This document shows, one piece after another, positions 19,471-27,041 of a DNA stretch of 64,000 bases; position 1 is the stretch's first letter, and each line of letters starts with the position of its first letter. Source of the stretch: Flavobacteriales bacterium (lineage in GTDB: Bacteria; Bacteroidota; Bacteroidia; Flavobacteriales_F; PHOS-HE28); assembly GCA_016703005.1 (NCBI GenBank), contig JADJCX010000005.1, positions 124,001 through 188,000 on the forward strand, written 5' to 3'. The notes below the pieces were generated by a model. That model ran no database searches, was not told the DNA's origin, and saw nothing but the letters and a program-made list of their open reading frames with translations. Made by a program: the position numbers and the translations under genes.

Positions 19471-19560
19471 GGGTTGTGGTTTCACCCGAAAGCTAGCCGT
19501 GCGGGCGAGGCGGAACTGCTTGGGTAAACCAGATCCAGTGGACTTCTCTACATGTCTTTC

Positions 19561-19597
19561 CCCAAAAGCACGAAGCCCCCGCATTCGCGGAGGCTTC
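19561..19597 (-). terminator. Intrinsic terminator after tRNA-Leu
   Basis: An 11-base stem (GAAGCCCCCGC paired with GCGGAGGCTTC, one mismatch) with an ATTC loop, followed on the minus strand by GTGCTTTTGGG. It begins 11 bases past the tRNA 3' end. Confidence 0.75.
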
Positions 19598-19607
19598 TCT
19601 TGCATCG

Positions 19608-19691
19608 TGCCCAGGACTGGACTCGAACCAGCACACCGGTTAAGGCACTACCCCCTCAAAGTAGCGTGTCTACCAATTTCACCACCTGGGC
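19608..19691 (-). tRNA. tRNA-Leu (GAG)
   Basis: 84 bases on the minus strand. The acceptor stem GCCCAGG pairs with CCTGGGC, followed by A73. The anticodon arm CTACT-TTGAGGG-GGTAG gives anticodon GAG. A long variable arm and the GGTTCGAGTCC T-arm are present. CCA is not encoded. A canonical class II leucine tRNA reading CUC/CUU. Confidence 0.93.
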
Positions 19692-19759
19692 ATTCAATCC
19701 GCTTTCAGCGGGAAGGGCGGCAAATATAGAGTCGCGCCACAATGCCCGGACCGGAGATC

Positions 19760-20023
19760 TCATGCCCGCCTGAATTGGTCAGTTCCGTGCGGATGTGAAG
19801 CCTTCTCGCGTTGGATGATCTCGGTGCGTGTTTTGGCCAGCCGCAGCGCAAGGCCAATGTCTTCGTCGTCCATTTCCGGACGGTCGTTTGCCGCCTCATC
19901 TTGGGTGGCCAGCAAGGCATGGAAGTAATCAACGAGCCAAGCGTTCTTGGCGGTCTGGGCGTTCATCCGTTCTGTGAGGTTTCGGCTCTGGTGCGTATCG
20001 TTCGTTTCCATTGTGTTGGTCAT
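19760..20023 (-). CDS. Small hypothetical protein between two tRNA genes
   Basis: 87 residues from the ATG at 20023 (MTNTMETND); a second ATG at 20011 is also possible. The open frame runs upstream into tRNA-Lys, which is not plausible coding sequence. The product is hydrophilic and helical, with ERMNAQTAKNAWLVDYFHALL followed by an acidic stretch (EMDDEDIGLALRLAKTRTEIIQREKA). No signal peptide or membrane segment. Family not recognised; the composition suggests a small cytosolic helical protein. Confidence 0.55.
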   Translation of the reverse strand: MTNTMETNDTHQSRNLTERMNAQTAKNAWLVDYFHALLATQDEAANDRPEMDDEDIGLALRLAKTRTEIIQREKASHPHGTDQFRRA

Positions 20024-20111
20024 TAACGACGGCACAAACCTATTTCCGCCGATAGGCCTCCGAAATACCAACAAGGGGGTATTTTTCAGTGGGGGTCCGG
20101 GGGGGGGCCCG

Positions 20112-20145
20112 CTGTGTGACCTCTGTGCCTCTCTGGTGAACTGAA
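20112..20145. repeat. Intergenic TCTGTG-word repeat
   Basis: The stretch reads TGTGACCTCTGTGCCTCT and then CTGGTGAACTGAAA. On the minus strand it has the form TTCACCAGAGAGGCACAGAGG. It is an imperfect run of CTCTGTG words of a kind seen between genes in many bacteria. It follows a tract of nine G residues (about 20099-20107). No coding role is evident. Confidence 0.5.
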
Positions 20146-20174
20146 AGTCAAGCACATTCAAGCCCTTGCCGAAA

Positions 20175-20203
20175 GCAAAAAGCCCCGGCTTTCGCCGAGG
20201 CTT
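20175..20203 (-). terminator. Intrinsic terminator after tRNA-Lys
   Basis: A stem of ten bases (AAGCCCCGGC with GCCGAGGCTT) around a TTTC loop, followed on the minus strand by TTTTTGC. It lies four bases past the tRNA-Lys 3' end and has the same design as the tRNA-Leu terminator. Confidence 0.8.
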
Positions 20204-20206
20204 CTG

Positions 20207-20279
20207 TGATCCCGCTGGGGCTCGAACCCAGGACCCCGACATTAAAAGTGTCGTGCTCTACCAACTGAGCTACAGGATC
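20207..20279 (-). tRNA. tRNA-Lys (TTT)
   Basis: 73 bases. The acceptor stem GATCCTG pairs with CGGGATC, then A73. D-arm GCTCAGTTGGTAGAGC; anticodon arm CGACA-CTTTTAA-TGTCG gives anticodon TTT; T-arm GGGTTCGAGCCCC. CCA is not encoded. Confidence 0.95.
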
Positions 20280-20342
20280 TTCTTACTGCCCTATTCCTTG
20301 GAACGGGGGCGCAAATATAGAAGCGCGATCCAACCGACGAAG

Positions 20343-21545
20343 TCAGTCCTTTTTTTGGATGATCGGATGCCGCTCGAAGGGCTTTGAACGGTCAAACAAA
20401 TAACGATAGGTGGCCAAGCTGCGGTAGTTCACAGCGCTCAGGTTCTCACACAGTTTCAGCATGCGTGGGTTGAAGTCGCCGATCCAGGTGAGTATGGTGT
20501 CTTGGTAGATGCCCTTGTCCACCACTTGTAGCTCGGCGAAGACGATCAAGGCGCCTTCGAGGCCTTTGCCTTGCCACTCCTTGGCCACGCCGAAGACCAC
20601 GCCGGTCATGGTTTTTACCGTTCGGCGCCACTTGTGCCAGAGGAATTTCAACTTGCCCAGCCAGTTGAGGTCACCGTTTACGTATTTGAAGATCTCGTTC
20701 AGCTCGGGTAGGCTGATGTAGAAGGCCACCGGAACATCCTTGTAGTCTACGAACAGGACGATACGCGGATCCATGACCGGCTTCATGGCCTTTACGATCT
20801 TCAAGGCCGTGGAGGCTTCCATGGTTTTGTTATTCTCGTGGTCCACCCATGCCGCATTGTACACGGTGCGGAAATCATCGGCGATCTTCTCCACGCTCAG
20901 CCCGCTCACGTCGCGCACCCTGAAATCAGGGTCGCGCATCAATTGGTTGTACTTGCGGTGGAAGATGGGCTGCGCCCGCACTTGTGCGCTGCGCTTGTAG
21001 AAAAGCTGGCGGAAGTAGACCTGAAAGCCGTAGTTCTCCAGCAAGGTCTTGTAGTACGGCGGGTTGTAGTTGTTGCCGTACACTGGTGGGTCCACGAAGT
21101 TGTCCGTGAGCACACCCCAGAACTGGTTCTTGTCACCGAAATTCACCGGACCATCCATGGCTTCCATGCCGCGCGCTTTCAGCCAGTCGCGCGCTGCGTC
21201 CAACATGAGGTTGGCGGCGTTCTGGTCATCGATGCACTCGAAGAAGCCCATTCCGCCGGTCGGTTGCTTCTCCTCGTAGGCCGTCTTGGGGTTGATGAAA
21301 GCAGCGATGCGTCCGATCGCGCTCCCATTCTCCGCGTACAGCACCCAGCGCACCACTTCACCCTGCTTCCCGGTGTCCTTGTCGGGCTTCAGCAGTTTGT
21401 TCTTCTCCGGATCGAAAACCTTCTCCACGTCCTGGCGTAAATGAGGGATCCAGTTCTTGTCGTTGGCATAGATGCTCCATGGCAGGCGCATCCAATCCTT
21501 CAGCGTGCGCGCATCAGTGGTTTCCTTCAGTTGCATGTGTTTCAT
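20343..21545 (-). CDS. GNAT-like N-acetyltransferase family protein
   Basis: 400 residues, cytosolic. The early segment WIPHLRQDVEKVFDP and the later GVAKEWQGKGLEGALIVFAE (an acetyl-CoA-binding GNAT-type loop, Q-x-x-G-x-G/A) match a large Bacteroidota family usually annotated as N-acetyltransferase. GPVNFGDKNQFWGVL and NYNPPYYKTLLENYGF are further family hallmarks. The substrate is not known. It stands alone, between tRNA-Lys and the divergent aroK gene. Confidence 0.75.
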   Translation of the reverse strand: MKHMQLKETTDARTLKDWMRLPWSIYANDKNWIPHLRQDVEKVFDPEKNKLLKPDKDTGKQGEVVRWVLYAENGSAIGRIAAFINPKTAYEEKQPTGGMGFFECIDDQNAANLMLDAARDWLKARGMEAMDGPVNFGDKNQFWGVLTDNFVDPPVYGNNYNPPYYKTLLENYGFQVYFRQLFYKRSAQVRAQPIFHRKYNQLMRDPDFRVRDVSGLSVEKIADDFRTVYNAAWVDHENNKTMEASTALKIVKAMKPVMDPRIVLFVDYKDVPVAFYISLPELNEIFKYVNGDLNWLGKLKFLWHKWRRTVKTMTGVVFGVAKEWQGKGLEGALIVFAELQVVDKGIYQDTILTWIGDFNPRMLKLCENLSAVNYRSLATYRYLFDRSKPFERHPIIQKKD

Positions 21546-21655
21546 CCCGATCTATCGGGGGTTGGGCGATTGCGCTGTGGCGAGTAGGGAATTGCAGCGG
21601 CAAAGATGCTCGCGGTGAGTAACATTGACCAGCCCGACGTTCACAGCACCACTGA

Positions 21656-22183
21656 ATGGCCCCCGCCTCCGTATTTCTTGTCGGTTTTATGTGCTGCGGC
21701 AAAACGCGCGTGGGACGTGAACTCGCGCAGCTACTAGGGTGGCGCCATATCGACCTCGACCGGCGCATTGAAGAACAGGTGGGACCGTTGCAGGTCTACT
21801 TCGCCCAGCGAGGCGAAGCGGCTTTCCGCGACCTCGAGCGCGAAGTACTATCCGGTTTGCTGGCCGTGCGGGAAGTTGTCATCTCTTCCGGCGGTGGCAC
21901 GCCCAAGAGCTTCGATAATATGGCGCGCATGCTGGAAGCTGGTACTGTGGTCTTCCTCGATGTTCCACTGGGGGAACTGATGCCGCGCATCATCCGCAGC
22001 GGCGGCGATAGGCCCTTGCTCATGGGATTGAAAGGGGGCGATCTGGAACTGCGCGTTACGACCTTGTTGGAGGAACGACTGCCGGACTATCGGCGTGCCC
22101 ATATTACGATCGATGCCAGCGGCAGCCCTGAGGAAGTAGCGGGCCGGATCGCCCAAGCGCTGGGCTCTGATCAGTCCAAGTAG
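21656..22183 (+). CDS. aroK: Shikimate kinase
   Basis: 175 residues. P-loop GFMCCGKTRVGRELA (GxxxxGKT form), shikimate-binding DLDRRIEE, the core AFRDLEREVL and SSGGGTP, and a lid region with GDRPLL. It phosphorylates shikimate at the 3-hydroxyl in aromatic amino acid synthesis. The 3' end overlaps the convergent phosphoribosyltransferase by 13 bases. The usual F-R-x-x-E arginine is present (FRDLE). Confidence 0.92.
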   Translation: MAPASVFLVGFMCCGKTRVGRELAQLLGWRHIDLDRRIEEQVGPLQVYFAQRGEAAFRDLEREVLSGLLAVREVVISSGGGTPKSFDNMARMLEAGTVVFLDVPLGELMPRIIRSGGDRPLLMGLKGGDLELRVTTLLEERLPDYRRAHITIDASGSPEEVAGRIAQALGSDQSK

Positions 22184-22674
22184 ACGCCGTCTTTCTTACC
22201 CAGTTCCACGTGAATGCGCTCTTGAAGCGTAGTGCTGAGCGTGAGGCCCACGATATCGGCACGGATGGGGAAAGTGCGGTGACGACGGTCAACGAGCACC
22301 ACGGTATTCAGTCGTTTCAACGGATGCTTCACCAGGTGTGCGGCTGCGTGCATGAGCGTTCTCCCGCTTTCCAGCACATCATCCACGAGCACCACGGTCG
22401 CTTTGTTCAGTTTCCCTTCATCGCCGCTCAGATGGAAGGGTTTATTCATCGGGTCGTTCTTGTCCAACGTCACCTCCATGACTTCCACCGTCAATGTCGA
22501 AATGGACCTCAGCAAAAGAGCGAGGCGTTCCGCCAGTTGGTTACCGCGAGGTGCGATGCCGATCAGCACAATGCTCTTCTCCAGATGGTGCTCCTCGTGC
22601 AGTTGGTGCGCAATGCGCGACAACTTGCGTTGCAGGCGGTCGTGGTCCACGACCACGGTTCGTTCAGCGCTCAT
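22171..22674 (-). CDS. PyrR-like phosphoribosyltransferase
   Basis: 167 residues. The PRPP-binding loop VVLVDDVLESGRTL is textbook for type I phosphoribosyltransferases, and IVLIGIAPRGNQLAERL matches the N-terminal flexible-loop region of PyrR. PyrR proteins in Firmicutes are RNA-binding attenuators with uracil phosphoribosyltransferase activity; in Bacteroidota the role of this homologue is less clear. It is followed on the same strand, 25 bases upstream in coordinates, by the Rof-like gene. Confidence 0.82.
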   Translation of the reverse strand: MSAERTVVVDHDRLQRKLSRIAHQLHEEHHLEKSIVLIGIAPRGNQLAERLALLLRSISTLTVEVMEVTLDKNDPMNKPFHLSGDEGKLNKATVVLVDDVLESGRTLMHAAAHLVKHPLKRLNTVVLVDRRHRTFPIRADIVGLTLSTTLQERIHVELGKKDGVYLD

Positions 22675-22699
22675 GCGGCCAAGTTAGCGGCGCCGGAAT

Positions 22700-22924
22700 T
22701 CAAGTCGCCTGTGTCAAGAGCGTGATCCCTTCCACATGGTCCAAGCGGATCTCCCGGCCGTCGGTCAGGCGCACCCATTCCGCGCCATCGTGTTGCACCA
22801 GATCACTGATCACACCGTCGGCCTGCTCCTCGGTGCCTAGGAACAACCGCACACGCTGCTTCAACGTGGCGGCCTCTTCCAGCCGGTCGTAGAAATTGCA
22901 GTCGATGGGCGTGTAGTCCTCCAC
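22700..22924 (-). CDS. Rof-like (Rho-binding antiterminator family) protein
   Basis: 74 residues. The opening DYTPIDCNFYDRLEEAATLK and the GAEWVRLTDGREIRLDHVEGI segment match the Rof/YaeO family, small Sm-like beta-barrel proteins. In Escherichia coli the family member binds Rho and reduces termination; whether that holds here is inference. It is on the same strand as, and 25 bases before, the PyrR-like gene, so both may share a transcript. Confidence 0.75.
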   Translation of the reverse strand: MEDYTPIDCNFYDRLEEAATLKQRVRLFLGTEEQADGVISDLVQHDGAEWVRLTDGREIRLDHVEGITLLTQAT

Positions 22925-22971
22925 GGAAGGTGTAGGTAAGCGCCTCCGTCACCCGTGAAAGTCCTGCCGTC

Positions 22972-23676
22972 TCAATCCACTAGGGCAAAGCGGAAGACCA
23001 TCTGCCTGTGGGTCAGTTGCATTTGACGCATGGCGTCATCGTCCCCTGCGCCGTTTTGAATGGCCCCCATGAAATCCCGGATGGTCATCTCGCGGTCCTG
23101 CGGATCGTGCGCGCTCAACAGCTTGCCCAACTTTCGGCCGCCCAGTGTTGCCAACCGTTCCGCTTGGGACTTCGCTTTGTTGAACAGGTTGGTCATCAAT
23201 GCTTCCATCGCCCCCGGATCGGCATCGTAGTTCCATTCGGCGACATGGCCCTCCACTTTTCCGCGCTGGCGCAGCCATTCCACCAGCTTCTTCAGTTCGG
23301 CCTCGGTCTTTACGGTTACCCGCGTGCTGAAATCCGCACTTGGCTCTTCGTAGCCATTTATCGCGTATGGATCGCCGTACACCGGTACGTCGCTTGTCGT
23401 GTAGCCAGCGCCCATGAGATCCTTCCTCAGTCGGTCCTTCGCTTTGTTCATTCGTTCAACGAGCTCGCGCTGGTACTTCTCGTAGTCGTCGCCATCGTTG
23501 TAGGCAACATCGGTCACCTCGGCATCCATCACCGTGATGTCGTACGCGATGCTCTTCAACCGCACAGGTACGGTATCGCTTACCGTGAGCTCGATATGGT
23601 TGTCGCTGATGGTTTGAGCGGAGAGGCTTCCGGCAAGAAGCAGTGCGCAGCTGAATACAGAAATTATCCGGTTCAT
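22972..23676 (-). CDS. Secreted protein, possibly SIMPL-like
   Basis: 234 residues with a signal peptide ending at SLSAQTI. A beta-rich N-terminal strand set (HIELTVSDTVPVRLKSIAYDITVMD) is followed by a long helix and a DVPVYG segment, then TRVTVKTEAELKKLVEWLRQRG. The layout resembles SIMPL/DUF541 proteins, although it is more distant than the gene at 13.1 kb. It lies 45 bases downstream of the rlmD stop. Function unknown. Confidence 0.6.
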   Translation of the reverse strand: MNRIISVFSCALLLAGSLSAQTISDNHIELTVSDTVPVRLKSIAYDITVMDAEVTDVAYNDGDDYEKYQRELVERMNKAKDRLRKDLMGAGYTTSDVPVYGDPYAINGYEEPSADFSTRVTVKTEAELKKLVEWLRQRGKVEGHVAEWNYDADPGAMEALMTNLFNKAKSQAERLATLGGRKLGKLLSAHDPQDREMTIRDFMGAIQNGAGDDDAMRQMQLTHRQMVFRFALVD

Positions 23677-23721
23677 GGGGGAAAGGATTGGGTGGGTGAA
23701 GGTCGCGAACAGCCGATCGGC

Positions 23722-25147
23722 TCAAAGGATCAGTTCCAACCGCACCACGTTCTCCACATGGTAGGTGTGCGGGAACATGTCGATCGGTTGAACATGCGTT
23801 ATGCGGTACAGGTCTTTGAGCAACGAAAGATCGCGCGCTTGTGTGGCCGGATTGCAGCTCACGTAAACGATGCAAGGCGGTGCCAATTCGCGGATCCGTG
23901 CCACTACATCCTCGTGCATGCCCGCGCGGCGGGTCGGTGATGAGCACATCGGGCTTTCCGTGCCGTGCGATGAAGTCCGCGTTAAGCAGGTCCTTGAGAT
24001 CGCCGGCTTCGAAGGTCACATTGTCGATGCCGTTCAGCGCGGCGTTCGCGTGCGCATCCGCCACTGCTTCCGGCACGATCTCGGCTCCGATCACGTGTGC
24101 GCAATGCCTCGCGAGGAAGAGGGAGATACTGCCGGCACCGCAATAGAGGTCATACACTTTCTCTTTCCCGGTGAGACCGGCGAGGCTGCGCGTTACCTCG
24201 TACATGCACAGGGTCTGCTGGGGGTTGGTTTGGAAGAAGCTCTTCGCCCCGATACGGAATCGCAGGTTGGGGAAGCCGTCGTCCACGAGTTCTTCGACGA
24301 TATGGTCGGTACCATGGAACGTGTGGATATCCAGATCCCAGATGGTGTCGTTCTTCTTCGGATTGATAGTCCACTGCAACGATGTGATCGCCGGGAACGC
24401 ATCGCGCACCGCCGACAGCAGTTTCTCCTGCGCTTCCGGATGGTCTTCACCGAAGGCAATGAGCACGGCGCACTGGGCAGTGAGCGTGGTGCGCACCATC
24501 ACCGTGCGCAGCCAGCCCTCGTGCTTGCGGATATCGTAGAACCCCGCTCCGTTCTCACCGGCGTGCTTGCGTATGAAGTTGCGCACGCTGTCGCTGGGTT
24601 CGGGTTGTAAGTGGCACTCGTCCACTTGAAGCACCTTGTCGAAACCGCCCGGCACGTGGAAACCAAGCGCATTGCGATCGGTGATGTCGCCCATGGTCTT
24701 CAGTTCTTCCGAAGTGAACCACCGGAAAGCGCTTGCCGTGTATTCCAGCTTGTTGCGGTAGTGAGTGGTACGCCCCGAGGCGATGATGGGCGAGACTTCC
24801 GGAAGCTCCAAGCCTCCCAGCCTGACAAGATTGTCCACCACTTGCTGCTGCTTGAATTCCAACTGTTTGGGGTAGGAGAGGTCCTGCCATTTGCAGCCGC
24901 CACAGATGCCGAAGTGTTTGCAGAAGGCCTCCACTCGGTCGGGTGATCGCTCCACAATACGGATGGCCGTGGCTTCAGCCCAGCTCTTTTTCTTCTTGGT
25001 AACGCGCAGGTCGGCCACATCGCCGGGTACGGCCCCGTTCACGAACACCACCATGCCCTCGCGTTTCGCTATGGCTTTTCCGTTGGCGCCGTAGCCGGTT
25101 ATAGGAACGGCATCCCAAAGGGGCAATGGTTTCTTGGTCCGGCTCAT
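23722..25147 (-). pseudogene. rlmD: 23S rRNA (uracil-5-)-methyltransferase RlmD-like, interrupted by a frameshift
   Basis: Start chosen at MSRTKKPLPLW (25147). An N-terminal TRAM domain and the iron-sulfur cysteine cluster CKHFGICGGCKW are followed by the methyltransferase core (YDLYCGAGSISLFLA, then LITDPPR). The frame breaks at LITDPPR; the remaining 70 residues, including the catalytic VSCNPATQARDL, lie in another frame ending at 23722. The break at about 23922-23928 is explained by loss of two bases from a CG dinucleotide run. All catalytic parts remain across both frames, so this is either a recent lesion or a sequence error. Confidence 0.85.
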
Positions 25148-25316
25148 GAGCGGCAAAGAAGGTGAGAATGGAACGAACCCGCTTGCCCGAGCGCGTTCCG
25201 CTGTTCAGCGGGAGCAAAGCGCCCCTTGTCCGAGTGCGTTTGTAACGCGCTCGCGCGGGAGCGGCGACTGCGTCGCCCTGCACTGGCCGATATCTTGCGC
25301 GCCCTTCCACAGCACC

Positions 25317-26591
25317 ATGCAAGAATCACGGACCGACCAACGCACCAAGAGCCAACGCGCCATTGCTCTGGAAGACAAGTTCGGCGCCCACAACTACCAT
25401 CCGCTGCCGGTGGTGCTCGATAGCGGCAAGGGCGTTTTCGTGTGGGATGTGGAGGGTAAACGCTACTATGATTTCCTGAGTGCCTACAGCGCGATCAACC
25501 AAGGCCACTGCCACCCGCGCTTGGTGAAGGTGATGCAGGACCAAGCAGCACGCATGACCCTCACCAGCCGCGCGTTCTACAACAGCGTGCTGGGTGAGTA
25601 TGCACAGGTGCTGTGCGAGACCTTCGGGTACGAGAAGATGTTGCCCATGAACACGGGCGCCGAGGCCGTGGAGACCGCGCTGAAGATGGCGCGGAAATGG
25701 GGCTATGAGAAGAAGGGCATCCCGAAGGACCGTGCGAAGATCCTCGTCTGCGAAGGCAACTTCCACGGCCGCACCATCAGCATCGTGAGCATGAGCACCG
25801 ACCCCGATAGTCAGGGTGGCTTCGGGCCGTTCACCCCCGGCTTCGAGGTGATCCCGTACGATGATATCCCGGCGCTGGAGAAGGCACTGGCCGATCCGAA
25901 CGTGTGCGCCTTTCTGGTGGAGCCGATACAAGGCGAACGCGGTGTGTTCACACCGGCCGATGACTACTTCCCGAAGGCCATAGCGCTGTGCAAGTCGCGC
26001 AACGTGCTCTTCATCTCCGATGAGATACAAACCGGAATAGCGCGCACAGGCCGGCTTCTTTGTGGTGTCGCTGACGAGGAAAGTGACCCGATGAGGCGCC
26101 CCGATGTGGTGATCCTGGCGAAAGCGTTGAGCGGTGGCATGTACCCGGTGAGCGCGGTGCTCGCCGATCACGACGTGATGGACGTCTTTACGCCCGGCAC
26201 GCACGGCAGCACGTACGGGGGCAATCCGATGGGGGCGAAGCTTGCCATTGAAGCGCTGGCCATTGTGAAGGACGAGCAGCTCATCAACAATTCGGAACGA
26301 CTTGGCCGGCTCTTCCGTGCTGAGATGCAGAAACTGGTGGACGCCTACGACTTCGTGAAACTCGTGCGCGGCAAGGGCTTGCTCAATGCGTTGATCATCG
26401 AACCGCGCACGGCCAGCGTTGCCTCACCGAAGTCAGCGTGGGAACTCTGCCTCTTGCTGCGGGATAATGGTCTGCTCGCCAAACCCACGCATGGGGACAT
26501 CATCCGGTTCGCACCGCCGTTGATCATCACCGAAGAGCAGTTGATGGAGTGCGTGAACATCATAGCACTCAGCGTAAAACAGTTCGCGTAA
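25317..26591 (+). CDS. rocD: Ornithine aminotransferase
   Basis: 424 residues from the ATG at 25317. The frame is open upstream to 25134, but the preceding residues do not belong to the family. Fold-type I PLP aminotransferase: NTGAEAVETALKMARKWG, ISDEIQTGIARTG, and the PLP lysine in VVILAKALSGG, followed by HGSTYGGNPMGAKLA. The YDFLSAYSAINQGHCHP start is typical of ornithine-oxo-acid transaminase, which makes glutamate-5-semialdehyde. It stands alone, divergent from rlmD. Confidence 0.93.
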   Translation: MQESRTDQRTKSQRAIALEDKFGAHNYHPLPVVLDSGKGVFVWDVEGKRYYDFLSAYSAINQGHCHPRLVKVMQDQAARMTLTSRAFYNSVLGEYAQVLCETFGYEKMLPMNTGAEAVETALKMARKWGYEKKGIPKDRAKILVCEGNFHGRTISIVSMSTDPDSQGGFGPFTPGFEVIPYDDIPALEKALADPNVCAFLVEPIQGERGVFTPADDYFPKAIALCKSRNVLFISDEIQTGIARTGRLLCGVADEESDPMRRPDVVILAKALSGGMYPVSAVLADHDVMDVFTPGTHGSTYGGNPMGAKLAIEALAIVKDEQLINNSERLGRLFRAEMQKLVDAYDFVKLVRGKGLLNALIIEPRTASVASPKSAWELCLLLRDNGLLAKPTHGDIIRFAPPLIITEEQLMECVNIIALSVKQFA

Positions 26592-26601
26592 GGCGAGGGG
26601 A

Positions 26602-26991
26602 CTACAGCTTGCTCCGGTCCACCTCCTTCACCAACTTGCCTTTCTCGTAGTGCAGCTCGCGGTACACCTGGCCGTCGGGGCTGTAGTCGTAGTGTATACC
26701 ATGCTCCAAACCGTTCTCCCAGTTCTCAACGAATTTCTTCGTGCCGTCCTCGTAGTAGTAGATCCATTCGCCGTGTTCCACGCCGTTCTCGAAGCGGCCT
26801 ACGTACTCGAGCCGTCCGCTCGGGTAGTAGACCTTTTCCATCACCTTCTCGGCCTCCTCGCCGTCGCCCTTCATGTAAACCACCACTTCCGGCTTGCCGT
26901 TGGGGTGACTACTGGCGGTGAATTTTTTGACACTGCATGCGCTGAACACGAGCAGGGGCAGCAACAGGTACAGGGGCGCAGGGTTCCGCAT
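26602..26991 (-). CDS. MORN/YwqK-repeat lipoprotein
   Basis: 129 residues from the ATG at 26991 (the frame is open further upstream to 27051, inside the TonB receptor tail). A lipobox (LVFSAC) gives a lipid-modified cysteine at about residue 19. The rest is a run of short beta-hairpin repeats (YYPSGRLEYVGRFENGVEHG, YYYEDGTKKFVENWENGLEHG) of the MORN/YwqK type. YwqK members are annotated as antitoxins in some databases, but the lipoprotein form suggests a surface or envelope role. It lies 50 bases downstream of the TonB receptor stop on the same strand. Confidence 0.8.
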   Translation of the reverse strand: MRNPAPLYLLLPLLVFSACSVKKFTASSHPNGKPEVVVYMKGDGEEAEKVMEKVYYPSGRLEYVGRFENGVEHGEWIYYYEDGTKKFVENWENGLEHGIHYDYSPDGQVYRELHYEKGKLVKEVDRSKL

Positions 26992-27041
26992 GCTTGAACG
27001 CCCCGACGTGGGCGGCCCCGAAAATAGAGGAATCAGGGTCC

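Noticed and set aside
19990..20242. Upstream extension of the small gene through tRNA-Lys
   Set aside because: The extension would translate the tRNA, its terminator and the G-tract; the ATG at 20023 is preferred.
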